Of a stretch of 64,000 nucleotides of DNA, positions 27,744 to 36,087 are shown piece by piece. The stretch's first letter is position 1; each line of letters begins with the position of its first letter. The stretch is from Echinicola rosea (lineage in GTDB: Bacteria > Bacteroidota > Bacteroidia > Cytophagales > Cyclobacteriaceae). The stretch lies in NCBI RefSeq assembly GCF_005281475.1, contig NZ_CP040106.1, positions 5,880,001 through 5,944,000 of the forward strand, read 5' to 3'. Below the pieces are notes generated by a model. It was not told the DNA's origin, did no database searches, and saw nothing but the letters and a program-made list of their open reading frames with translations. The position numbers and the translations under genes are program-made.

Positions 27744-28073
27744 TTAAATGCTCAGCAAGCCATCGTCATCCATTTCTCCACAATCCGGAGGACACGGTCT
27801 GGTAAAATCATAAACAAACTGTCCCTGCGCTTCGTTGGTCATGTCATTTCCCTTCTCATCCACGCCGACAATCAGGAGTTTCTCCATATCACTGTCATCA
27901 ATCCCCAAATAGGCACGGACATTAGCGGCACCCACCTCCGCAATCACCTCTTGAAGGTCAACCATGGGAACCAAAAAACCATTGACAGGGGTCTTTTTGT
28001 TGTAATCTTTTTCCATTTTTTTCCACCTTTTCATCCATTTTTTGGCGGTCGCTTTAGGAATAGTATTTTTCAT
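27744..28073 (-). CDS. Small uncharacterised protein with CPPxC tail
   Basis: 109 residues with no signal peptide. A basic N-terminus (KATAKKWMKRWKKMEKDY) is followed by a compact alpha/beta-like part (VPMVDLQEVIAEVGAANVRAYLGID, LLIVGVDEKGND) and a C-terminal Cys motif, FTRPCPPDCGEMDDDGLL. I recall similar small proteins with PCPP-C tails in other Bacteroidota but cannot name a function. It is the first gene of the minus-strand run leading into the sensor system (188 bases apart) and might be its target or signal. Confidence 0.65.
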   Translation of the reverse strand: MKNTIPKATAKKWMKRWKKMEKDYNKKTPVNGFLVPMVDLQEVIAEVGAANVRAYLGIDDSDMEKLLIVGVDEKGNDMTNEAQGQFVYDFTRPCPPDCGEMDDDGLLSI

Positions 28074-28575
28074 AGTTTTTATTATTTTTGATTAAAAAGA
28101 ATCAAACTTGGGTAGGGGGTGAATTATACTGCAAGCTAATCCTAAATAAAGGATAATCAAAGCATGTTTTGGTAATTATAAAATATTGCCGGATACTTTT
28201 TACAAACAATTATCTAACGTTAGTTTACTTTAATACTCGTTTTTGTTACAAAAGGCCAGTAATAAACATAAAAATATCAACTTGACAATAGATGGTGCAT
28301 TTGGGTGAATATATAATAAAAAACAGATTTTATATTACCAAATACACAAGCTTACCAACAGGCAAAATTCTTCGTATCTGCTGACCGTGTAGCAACCACT
28401 CAGTCCACCATCCTCTGATAATGATAATATAGTGTCATACTCCGCCTATATGCCGCAATATGCCTTGGTTGATATTCGCTACTTTTATGCTTGGGATCTT
28501 GATCCCTCCATTATGTACAGTAAATTCCACTGCGGGAATTTGGTCCGTGGACAAAAAGACAAAACGATTGATAAC
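28074..28575. other. Divergent intergenic region
   Basis: About 500 bases of AT-rich DNA between the small minus-strand gene and GH127 (+). It must hold promoters in both directions, but I find no clear TTG/TAnnTTTG pair. The palindrome CTAACGTTAG lies near 28215. The frame upstream of the GH127 start is open from 28432 but reads as non-secretory sequence and is not taken as coding. Confidence 0.5.
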
Positions 28576-31500
28576 ATGAAAATAAATCTGTTACTCGCCT
28601 TCTCATTATTTACCTTTTGCTGTTTAAGCACAAGTGTACAGGCCCAAAGCGGCGACCAGATCCTGGACGGTATCGGGGAAACAGACCTGATTGCCCGATA
28701 CCTATTCGATGAAGATGCCAAGGATTGGTCACGAAACAACTTACATGCCCTCGTCAAAGGCCCTGATGCTGCCTTTGTCAAGGATGAAAAATTCGGTAGC
28801 GTACTTACCCTTTCCGGAAAAGAAAACCCCTTCGTTTCCATCCCTGCGGAGACGCTGACCGGAGTGGAATCATTAAGCATATCGGGCTGGGTATTCCTTA
28901 GAAACACCCTAGCCGGACAAGTGCTGTTTGATATCGGCACGGGCAATAAAAGTCGGTTTTCTGTACTTCCTACAGGAAACGGGCACAAGAAAAACCTTAT
29001 CACCACCATCAACAAACCATCAGGAGAACGCATTGAAATCCTCGCCTCTCCCCTTCCCATTGGCCAGTGGAACCATGTGACCGTTGTCCTGGACATTCCC
29101 TCCAAATCCGTCAGCTACTACATAAACGGAAAAAAAGCAGCCTCAAGTGATGATGTCGTCCTTGACCTGTCCGAGCTATTTGGAAACCAGGTGGGCAAAA
29201 ACCACTTTTCCATTGGAAAACCCCTGACAGCAGATGCCCCTTATCTGGATGCCAAAGTGCACGACGTCAGAATATACAGGATACCGCTAAATCCGCGACA
29301 GGTAGCCAATATCTACGACAATGCTTCAAACAAAGGGGAAAACAGGGTCAACGAACGAAAAGGGCCTCAGGATGATTTCCAGGAATTTTCGCACAGCCAC
29401 CTCCAGTTGTACAACGAATACCTCATGGAAGTGGCCGATGTGCAGGTGGAAACAAAAGTAGGACATCTTCCACGCCTCCCGCGCTACCTTAAAGGAACTT
29501 ATCGTGATGGCATTAACGGCCCCATGGTCCGGGTCATCTGGCCGGCCCCTAAAGGCAACAGCGCGGTACTTGAACCCGGACAATACACTGTTATCGGAAA
29601 AATTGCAGGTTCGTCGATTGCCCCGAAGGCCATCGTCACCATCAAGGAAAGTAACGGAATAGCTGCACCGAAACAGAGCCTCGAAGCCTTTGGCTTGGAC
29701 GAGGTCACCTTGGATGCCGATACGCACGGACATTCCTCCAAATTCATTGAAAACCGTGACAAATTCATCACCACCTTGGCCAAAACCAATCCGGATGATT
29801 TTCTGTATATGTTCCGAAATGCCTTTGGCCAAAAGCAACCTGAAGGTGCCAAACCGCTGGGCGTATGGGACAGTCAGGAAACCAAGTTGCGAGGGCATGC
29901 CACAGGCCACTACCTGACGGCCATTGCCCAAGCCTACGCCAGCACAGGCTATGACTTGTCACTTCAGGCCGATTTTGCCGATAAGATGGCGTACATGGTC
30001 AATACCCTCTTCGAACTGTCCCAATTATCGGGAAAGCCGGCGGCTTCAGGAAAGGGATATACCGCTGATCCATTAGCTGTCCCTGTGGGACCGGGGAAGG
30101 CTTCCTACGACTCTGACTTGAGCGAAAAAGGCATTCGTACCGATTGCTGGAATTGGGGAGAGGGCTATATCAGCGCCTACCCGCCGGACCAGTTTATCAT
30201 GCTCGAAAAGGGCGCCAAGTATGGCGGCCAAAAAGACCAGGTATGGGCTCCCTACTACACCCTTCATAAGATCTTGGCAGGACTAATGGACATTTATGAT
30301 GTCAGTGGCAACGAAAAGGCCTTGGAAGTAGCCAAAGGTATGGGAAATTGGGTAGCGGCACGCCTGGACAAACTGCCTACCGAAACCCTGATCAGTATGT
30401 GGAACACTTATATCGCCGGAGAGTTTGGCGGGATGAACGAGGCGATGGCACGGCTTTACAGAATGACAGGTGAACCCAATTATTTGGCTGCGGCAAAATT
30501 GTTTGACAACATCACTGTTTTTTATGGTAATGCCGACCATACCCACGGACTGGCAAAAAATGTGGACACCTTCAGGGGATTGCATGCCAACCAGCACATT
30601 CCCCAAATCATGGGTGCACTGGAAATGTACCGTGATACCGAAAATGCCCCATACTACCGTATTGCAGACAATTTTTGGCACATCGCGACCAATGATTACA
30701 TGTACAGTATCGGAGGGGTAGCCGGAGCCCGCACCCCGGCCAATGCCGAATGCTTCACCACGGAACCCGCTACTTTATACGAAAACGGTTTTTCAGCAGG
30801 AGGACAAAATGAAACCTGCGCAACTTATAACATGCTCAAGCTGAGCCGAAACCTGTTCCTGTTCCAGCAAAACCCCGCTTACATGGATTACTATGAGCGC
30901 GGACTGTACAATCACATTCTAGCATCGGTGGCAGAAGACTCCCCTGCCAATACTTACCATGTTCCCTTGCGACCAGGATCCAGAAAGCAATTTGGCAACC
31001 CCGAAATGAAGGGCTTTACTTGCTGCAACGGAACGGCCATCGAAAGCAGTACCAAATTGCAAAACTCCATTTATTTTAAAAGTATCGACAATAACAGCTT
31101 ATACGTCAACCTTTTTGTTCCCTCCACCCTCCATTGGAGAGATCGAAAGGTGACCATCGTCCAGTCCACTGCTTTCCCAAAAGAAGACCACAGTCGGCTT
31201 ACCATTCAGGGAAAGGGTAAATTTGAGTTAAAAATCCGCGTTCCCAAATGGGCCAATAAAGGGATGACGGTCAAAATAAATGGCCAAGATCAGCAGATCG
31301 ATGCCGCACCGGGAAGCTACGCCACGATCAGCCGTAAATGGAAAGATGGCGATACCATCGATATCCACATCCCGTTCCATTTCTATCTCGAACCTGTCAT
31401 GGACCAACAGAACATCGCCAGCCTATTCTATGGGCCGATACTGCTGGCCGCCCAGGAAGACGAGCCCAGAAAGGAGTGGCGAAAAGTAACCCTTGATGCC

Positions 31501-31629
31501 AGGGACATTGGCCAATCGATCATCGGCAATCCGGAAAAACTGGAGTTCACCATTGACGGAGTGCCCTACAAACCTTTTTACGACACCTATGACAGGCACT
31601 CGGTTTACCTGGACGTGACCTTGGAGTAA
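28576..31629 (+). CDS. Glycoside hydrolase family 127 with LamG domain (beta-L-arabinofuranosidase type)
   Basis: 1,017 residues from ATG 28576, the start that gives a signal peptide (ends near VQAQS). Residues about 30-240 are a LamG/concanavalin-like module (SISGWVFLRN, VSYYINGKKA, HDVRIYRIPLN). The GH127 (formerly DUF1680) catalytic (alpha/alpha)6 barrel and beta domains follow. By comparison with HypBA1, the probable Zn ligands are Glu746 and Cys748 (NETCATYN) and Cys816/Cys817 (FTCCNG); Cys816 is the likely nucleophile and Glu730 (TEPATLY) the acid/base. It would release L-arabinofuranose from plant or algal glycans in the periplasm. No SusCD pair adjoins it; the closest is at 41.7-46.8 kb. 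Confidence 0.9.
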   Translation: MKINLLLAFSLFTFCCLSTSVQAQSGDQILDGIGETDLIARYLFDEDAKDWSRNNLHALVKGPDAAFVKDEKFGSVLTLSGKENPFVSIPAETLTGVESLSISGWVFLRNTLAGQVLFDIGTGNKSRFSVLPTGNGHKKNLITTINKPSGERIEILASPLPIGQWNHVTVVLDIPSKSVSYYINGKKAASSDDVVLDLSELFGNQVGKNHFSIGKPLTADAPYLDAKVHDVRIYRIPLNPRQVANIYDNASNKGENRVNERKGPQDDFQEFSHSHLQLYNEYLMEVADVQVETKVGHLPRLPRYLKGTYRDGINGPMVRVIWPAPKGNSAVLEPGQYTVIGKIAGSSIAPKAIVTIKESNGIAAPKQSLEAFGLDEVTLDADTHGHSSKFIENRDKFITTLAKTNPDDFLYMFRNAFGQKQPEGAKPLGVWDSQETKLRGHATGHYLTAIAQAYASTGYDLSLQADFADKMAYMVNTLFELSQLSGKPAASGKGYTADPLAVPVGPGKASYDSDLSEKGIRTDCWNWGEGYISAYPPDQFIMLEKGAKYGGQKDQVWAPYYTLHKILAGLMDIYDVSGNEKALEVAKGMGNWVAARLDKLPTETLISMWNTYIAGEFGGMNEAMARLYRMTGEPNYLAAAKLFDNITVFYGNADHTHGLAKNVDTFRGLHANQHIPQIMGALEMYRDTENAPYYRIADNFWHIATNDYMYSIGGVAGARTPANAECFTTEPATLYENGFSAGGQNETCATYNMLKLSRNLFLFQQNPAYMDYYERGLYNHILASVAEDSPANTYHVPLRPGSRKQFGNPEMKGFTCCNGTAIESSTKLQNSIYFKSIDNNSLYVNLFVPSTLHWRDRKVTIVQSTAFPKEDHSRLTIQGKGKFELKIRVPKWANKGMTVKINGQDQQIDAAPGSYATISRKWKDGDTIDIHIPFHFYLEPVMDQQNIASLFYGPILLAAQEDEPRKEWRKVTLDARDIGQSIIGNPEKLEFTIDGVPYKPFYDTYDRHSVYLDVTLE

Positions 31630-31630
31630 G

Positions 31631-31668
31631 GTTAAGTTTGGGAGACTTTCCTTTCTCCCAAACTTAAC
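31631..31668. terminator. Perfect 15-bp hairpin between convergent genes
   Basis: GTTAAGTTTGGGAGA at 31631-31645 pairs perfectly with 31654-31668 around an 8-base loop. There is no clear T-run on either side. It begins one base after the GH127 stop codon and faces the DUF4625 gene, so it is probably a bidirectional terminator. Confidence 0.65.
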
Positions 31669-31686
31669 TGCCCCCCTATCTACCAC

Positions 31687-32151
31687 TTACTCTATCTTAA
31701 TACTCAGTCCCTGGATGGTCTGCCACCCTTCCTTATCGGTCACGCGGATCATAAAATGATAATCCCCCGGATCGATGTCTGCCGGGATGTCAATTTCCGC
31801 AGTGCCTTCATATTCCTGTAGCCCGGAAGGAATGGTATAGGTCTGGATAAACAACATCGGCTCAACAGGGGACTTGATAGGATCCACATCACAGTCATTC
31901 ACTTCGGTGCTGTGGGTATGGTGGTCAAAATTGTGATGAATATCCACGCTAAATCCTCCCAGCTCGACATTATCCCTAAACGTGGCATTGAACTGCACGG
32001 TAGATCCCCTTTCCAAGACACTGCACTGGAGAGGAAAGGACGATTCGGTCACGATGATCTCAGGATATTCGGTATCAATGACGGGCTTTTCATCGTCACC
32101 ACAAGCCGAAAATAGCAGCGCCATCAACAAGATGTACCAGTTTTTTTTCAT
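31687..32151 (-). CDS. DUF4625 lipoprotein with His cluster
   Basis: 154 residues. The signal ends in the lipobox LFSACG (Cys17), and the rest is a single beta-sandwich DUF4625-type domain (GGFSVDIHHNFDHHTHSTEV, YEGTAEIDIPADIDPGDYHF, RVTDKEGWQ). The HHNFDHHTHS cluster is well suited to binding Zn2+ or another transition metal. It starts 18 bases after the TonB-dependent receptor gene on the same strand and so falls under the receptor's palindrome-marked promoter. The protein is expected at the periplasmic or outer face of the outer membrane, possibly handing metal to the receptor. Confidence 0.8.
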   Translation of the reverse strand: MKKNWYILLMALLFSACGDDEKPVIDTEYPEIIVTESSFPLQCSVLERGSTVQFNATFRDNVELGGFSVDIHHNFDHHTHSTEVNDCDVDPIKSPVEPMLFIQTYTIPSGLQEYEGTAEIDIPADIDPGDYHFMIRVTDKEGWQTIQGLSIKIE

Positions 32152-32169
32152 AATATATTGTCCTTTTGT

Positions 32170-34413
32170 TTAAAATTCATACTTCAATGAAAGGCTAATG
32201 TTCCTGCCCGCTTCGGGCAAACTGATCAACCGATAAAAGCTGGTGTGGTTCAGGTAGCGGGTATTTAAAAGGTTCTGTACCTGAAAGTCCGCTTGAATAG
32301 GTTGTTGAAACACCTTGACTTTTGCTCCTGCCCTGAGATGTACCAACTGATAGCCCTCCGTAATTTTTTCTGGTGGTACGATATTGGTCTGTTTGGCCGT
32401 CGCCCTTAAATCCACCGCAAAATAGGGACTGGTGAACATTTCCGATCCATCAGGTTGGTAGGTCACATTAAATATCCCGGAAGGTGGCGGGGAAAAGGGA
32501 AGCGTATAACCGCGCTTTGCCCCCGACTGCTGCTCACTGTACACATATTCTCCAATGAGCTCTGCACTCCACTGTGGGGTAAACCGGTAAACTGCATTGA
32601 ACTCAGCCCCATAGCGCATTACTTCAGCCTGGGTATAGTCAAAAACCTGGTTTCCAGCTCCGTACAGAATATCCAGTTCAGCAGTGGGGTTCAGGTAAAT
32701 ATAATTGGAGAAATAATTGACAAAAGGGCTAAAGGCCACTTACCACTTTTCCTTTTTCAGCTCGGCACCAAAATCCAATTGGAGGGATTGTTCGGGATCT
32801 AGATCGGCATTGCCCTTTTCATACCGAAAATAATGGTAATTCACCCCATTGGCAGCCAACTCCTTGGCAATGGGCATGCGGAAGCTAGTCCCTAAATTGG
32901 CCTTTAAGCTCAAGTCACCCGGAGCAAAATTAACCCCCATTGCCCAAACCATATTATCAAACTCCCTCCTGAAATCTTCTGCCCGGTAGAGGTAATCTGC
33001 TGGTGTCGCCTCCGTGGCATCTATCACACTTGGAAACCAATCCCGGTATTCCTCAATGTCGATGGTACTTCGGTCATAGCGTAGGGCAGCGGTAAACCTC
33101 CATTCAGGATTGAGCTGGTATTTTTCAATGGCATACAGCCCAAAACTAAATTGGTCATATGCAGGAATCAAAAAACCCCATCCACCAATCTCATTGCGTT
33201 GGTATTCCCCAGTTAGTCCCACCATCAGCTCGTGCTTATCCAAAAACAATTCGTCTTTGAGGTTGATCGAAAACACCTCCTTGTCAAATGCCCGCTCCTG
33301 CGTGGCTGGATAGGGCATCTCTGCAGGATAAACGGGGGGCATATATCCGTGGTTGACATATTGGCTCCATTCCTTTCGGTCATTCCGCTGGTAAGCCAAG
33401 TCCAACTGGAGGAACTGTTTTCCTGCTGCATAACTGGCCTTATTGATTATTTTGGTATGGCTGACCTCCTGAAACGGCAAAAGGATATCCCTGCTGGATT
33501 TATCATGCAAAGCGGCATCCACCTGTCGGGGCTCCAATCCATGGGCATTGGCAAAAAAACCCGATTTGGTATAGACACGGCTTACGGATAAGGTATTGCG
33601 AAAATGCGCTCCCAAATAGCCGATCCGGCCTGAGAAGTTTTGCTCCTTGCCGGCTGTATTGCGCATCTGGCCTTCGTGCAATGCCACACCAAAATCATAG
33701 ACAAATACCGAATCAGTGGGCACTTTAAAATCCCCATATTCGGCCATGGTAAAACGGCCCTCTGCAAACCAATTGTCCTTTCGGGCAACGACATTCGCAG
33801 AACCGCCCAGCCAGGCATTATTGGAACGCCCGCCCAGCTCAATGGATCCGTCCACTCCTTCCTTCGTGGGAGGAAGCTTCTCCCGGATGTCTACCACCCC
33901 TGCGATGGCGTCCGAACCGTACTTAAACGATGCAGGACCTTTGATGATCATTACTTGGTCGGCTGCGTACTGATCTACTTCCAGTCCATGGTCAGCCCCC
34001 CATTGTTGGCCTTCATGTTTGATGCCGTTTTCGACCACCATGACCTGATTGAAGCCAAGCCCTCGGATCAATGGCTTGGAAGCTCCTGAGCCTATTCCAA
34101 TGGTACTGATCCCGGGAACGCGCTCCAATGACTTCATCAAGCTTCCGCCGCGGTTTTCCCGGATAAAATCCTGCTTGACCAGCTCAATGCTGTTAGAAGA
34201 TTCCCGCTTGATCATCTCGGCCTGATCAATGACCACCACTTCGTCCAGCTCTCGGTATTCGGGAAAAGTATCCCGTTTGGCAAGAGTAGTCGTATCCAGC
34301 TTTACCAATGGATGCTCCAAGGATTTTGGGGATGATCCCACTGCCGGAAAAATCCCCAATGGCAAAACCGTGGCACTGAATATAGAAGAAACAAGAAATA
34401 TCAAAAGGGGCAT
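32170..34413 (-). pseudogene. TonB-dependent receptor interrupted by an in-frame TAA
   Basis: Starting at ATG 34413 with a signal peptide (ends near PAVGSS), the frame encodes a plug domain (DEVVVIDQAEMIKRESS, LERVPGISTIGIGSGASKPL, SDAIAGVVDIRE) and most of a beta-barrel, then meets TAA at 32740-32742. The same frame continues without other damage for 189 codons to 32170 and completes the barrel (ending ISLSLKYEF). One substitution (e.g. from GAA, CAA or AAA) explains it. The product would lack the last quarter of the barrel and be inactive, unless the stop is read through or is a sequence error. The plug resembles metal/haem-type receptors (ZnuD/HmuR-like). The promoter carries two copies of the shared palindrome. 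Confidence 0.85.
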
Positions 34414-34423
34414 AAGACTATAA

Positions 34424-34440
34424 ATGCAATGGAATTGCAA
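34424..34440 (-). promoter_or_regulatory. 17-bp operator, TonB-receptor promoter (downstream copy)
   Basis: ATGCAATGGAATTGCAA on the plus strand has the 6-5-6 form WTGCAA-N5-TTGCAW. It overlaps the -7 element and inferred start of transcription of the receptor gene, 11 bases before its ATG, a position suited to repression. Confidence 0.65.
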
Positions 34441-34467
34441 ATATACAAACAATAACACATGAAACAA
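34438..34467 (-). promoter_or_regulatory. Bacteroidota-type promoter of the TonB receptor operon
   Basis: On the minus strand, TTG (34467-34465), a 19-base spacer and TATATTTG (34445-34438) match the TTG-N17..20-TAnnTTTG consensus. The inferred transcript starts about 18 bases before ATG 34413. Both promoter elements are overlapped by palindromic operators. Confidence 0.65.
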
Positions 34468-34475
34468 CGTTGCAT
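34459..34475 (-). promoter_or_regulatory. 17-bp operator, TonB-receptor promoter (upstream copy)
   Basis: ATGAAACAACGTTGCAT has the same 6-5-6 layout with one mismatch in a half-site (ATGAAA for ATGCAA). It covers the -33 TTG of the receptor promoter. Confidence 0.6.
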
Positions 34476-34635
34476 TTCAAAGTAGCGAATTAAAATTCAT
34501 TTTGCACCCGTCCACTGTACCATTAGGAAGATTCCTTCTTTCCTTCTCTAAAACCATCACATCCCGGCACCTATTCCCCACACCATTCCCCTTGATCAAA
34601 TAAATTAAGAGCATTAATGATTTCCCTGCTTGCTT

Positions 34636-34676
34636 TTGCAACTTTATTGCACAATATTTGCGCAATAAAGTTGCAA
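34636..34676 (+). promoter_or_regulatory. Double operator forming a 15-bp perfect inverted repeat
   Basis: TTGCAACTTTATTGC at 34636-34650 is exactly mirrored at 34662-34676 around an 11-base centre. It can be read as two adjacent 6-5-6 operators: 34636-34652 (TTGCAA-CTTTA-TTGCAC) and 34660-34676 (GCGCAA-TAAAG-TTGCAA). It lies 81 bases before the DUF4625 gene at 34758. A weak promoter, TTG (34630-34632), 20 bases, AATATTTG (34653-34660), would lie inside it. Confidence 0.7.
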
Positions 34677-34757
34677 AGACACAAAATAACAGGGGGCAAA
34701 TTGATCTTGCTTTCCATTCAGGACTAAATAAATCTTTACACCATAATTATTTACAAA

Positions 34758-35528
34758 ATGAACAAACTGAAACGCACATTTCTAATTTCACTTTTGGGCT
34801 TGGCCTTGTTCTCTTGTCAGGACGACGAAGACCAAACGTTTGACGCGCCCATCATTTCCTCATTTGAATTTGGAGAGGGCAGTACTCATTCTACCGAACC
34901 CGTGGCCTACCGAGGTTCAGACCTTCATATGGAAGCCAGTATCCAAGCGGAGGTAAACGTCGCATCCATCACGGTATCCATCCATGGCCATGACCTGGAA
35001 GTGGGCGAAGGAGAAACCGAATGGGATTTTTCACAAACCTATACCGATGAAAAGTACATGGTCAAAAATCCAACCTTCCATGAACACATTGATATTCCGG
35101 CCACAGCTCCAGTTGGTGAATACCACGTGGTCTTGGAAGTAACGGACGAATTAGGAAACACCACTGAAGAAGAAGGACACTTAGAGATCATGTCTCCTGT
35201 GACCATCAGTGAATTCCACATGGATGAGACCGTTGTAAGGGGAACTGATTTCCACGTGGATTTCATGATTGAGGCGATCCACGGTATCCATGCTATCTCT
35301 GTGGATATCCACGCCCATGGCCTAACACCCGTGGAAGGAGAAACTGAATGGCATCTTGACCAAGTATATGAAGAAGGATACCATGGCCTTACCGAGGCTG
35401 AATTTCATGAGCATATCGATGTACCTTCCACTGCTCCTGCCGGAGAATACCACGTGGTGTTCAGTGTAGAAGACGAAGAGGGAAACATACAGGAATATGA
35501 CACCCATCTTGATGTGACTGCCAATTGA
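34758..35528 (+). CDS. Tandem DUF4625 lipoprotein, His-rich
   Basis: 256 residues with lipobox ALFSCQ (Cys20). Two DUF4625-type beta-sandwich domains follow (about 30-145 and 147-254), clear duplicates of each other: FHEHIDIPATAPVGEYHVV in the first and FHEHIDVPSTAPAGEYHVV in the second. Both carry many His residues (SIHGHDLE, DIHAHGLTP, FHMDETVVRGTDFHVDF). It is divergent from the TonB receptor and single-domain DUF4625 gene and has the same operator upstream. A periplasmic or surface zinc-binding role is a reasonable inference, not shown. Confidence 0.82.
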   Translation: MNKLKRTFLISLLGLALFSCQDDEDQTFDAPIISSFEFGEGSTHSTEPVAYRGSDLHMEASIQAEVNVASITVSIHGHDLEVGEGETEWDFSQTYTDEKYMVKNPTFHEHIDIPATAPVGEYHVVLEVTDELGNTTEEEGHLEIMSPVTISEFHMDETVVRGTDFHVDFMIEAIHGIHAISVDIHAHGLTPVEGETEWHLDQVYEEGYHGLTEAEFHEHIDVPSTAPAGEYHVVFSVEDEEGNIQEYDTHLDVTAN

Positions 35529-35540
35529 TCGTCACTACAA

Positions 35541-35572
35541 AAAAAGGCTGACCGAATATGGTCAGCCTTTTT
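35541..35572. terminator. Hairpin terminator
   Basis: AAAAAGGCTGACC (35541-35553) pairs perfectly with GGTCAGCCTTTTT (35560-35572) around a 6-base loop, with T-rich sequence after it and A-rich sequence before it. It is bidirectional in form and separates the tandem DUF4625 gene (+) from the transporter operon (-). Confidence 0.85.
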
Positions 35573-35652
35573 CTTTTCCCCATGCATTAAGAAGAGTGCA
35601 CGTTACGCAAACAACTTCATTGATCGGTGACCATCTGACGAAACTTGGGAAA

Positions 35653-36087
35653 CTATTTATGGACGGTAGCGTCTTCGAGGATATAATTACATTGGTAAAT
35701 GTCCGTTGCATTAAGCTTGAGCTTTCCTTTAAAGGTCAATATTTCATCCATTTTGAACCGTGGATGGTCCTTGGAAACTTTTAGTTCGATAATCGATTCT
35801 GGTCCGGCAGCCCCACAAAAAAAACAGGCAGAAAAGGGATTGGCTGAGAGAATATAGACGTCCTCGTCCGCATCGATCTCGAGCAAATACCCACGGATGA
35901 CCACTTCCTTATCCGCCAGTTCCAAAACGGAAGGCCCAAATTTCGGGAAGTAATAATAGGCATCCACCTCCTCGCTATATTTATCTGTAAATGAAACATC
36001 TGCCAACGTTTCCCATGTAATCTTCGTCTGAGAATATCCGGTAAGGGAAATAATAAAAAGGAGTATTAATAAACTGGTCCTAAACAT
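35653..36087 (-). CDS. DUF3299-like periplasmic protein (ZrgE-like)
   Basis: 144 residues with a signal peptide (ends near TGYSQT) and a small beta-rich domain: ITWETLADVSF, FPKFGPSVLELADKEVVIRG, YLLEIDADEDVYILS, FSACFFCGAAGPESIIELKV. The layout (WETL start, a GYLLEID-type strand, then a Cys-containing loop) matches DUF3299-type proteins, which in some proteobacteria are encoded with zinc-regulated MacB-like transporters. The gene overlaps the end of the FtsX-type permease by 8 bases. The FSACFFCG Cys pair may bind metal or redox-couple. The DUF3299 assignment is from recalled motifs. Confidence 0.65.
   Translation of the reverse strand: MFRTSLLILLFIISLTGYSQTKITWETLADVSFTDKYSEEVDAYYYFPKFGPSVLELADKEVVIRGYLLEIDADEDVYILSANPFSACFFCGAAGPESIIELKVSKDHPRFKMDEILTFKGKLKLNATDIYQCNYILEDATVHK

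Noticed and set aside
28432..28575. Longer N-terminus for the GH127 protein
   Set aside because: The extra 48 residues precede a proper signal peptide at ATG 28576 and would bury it; the internal start is preferred.
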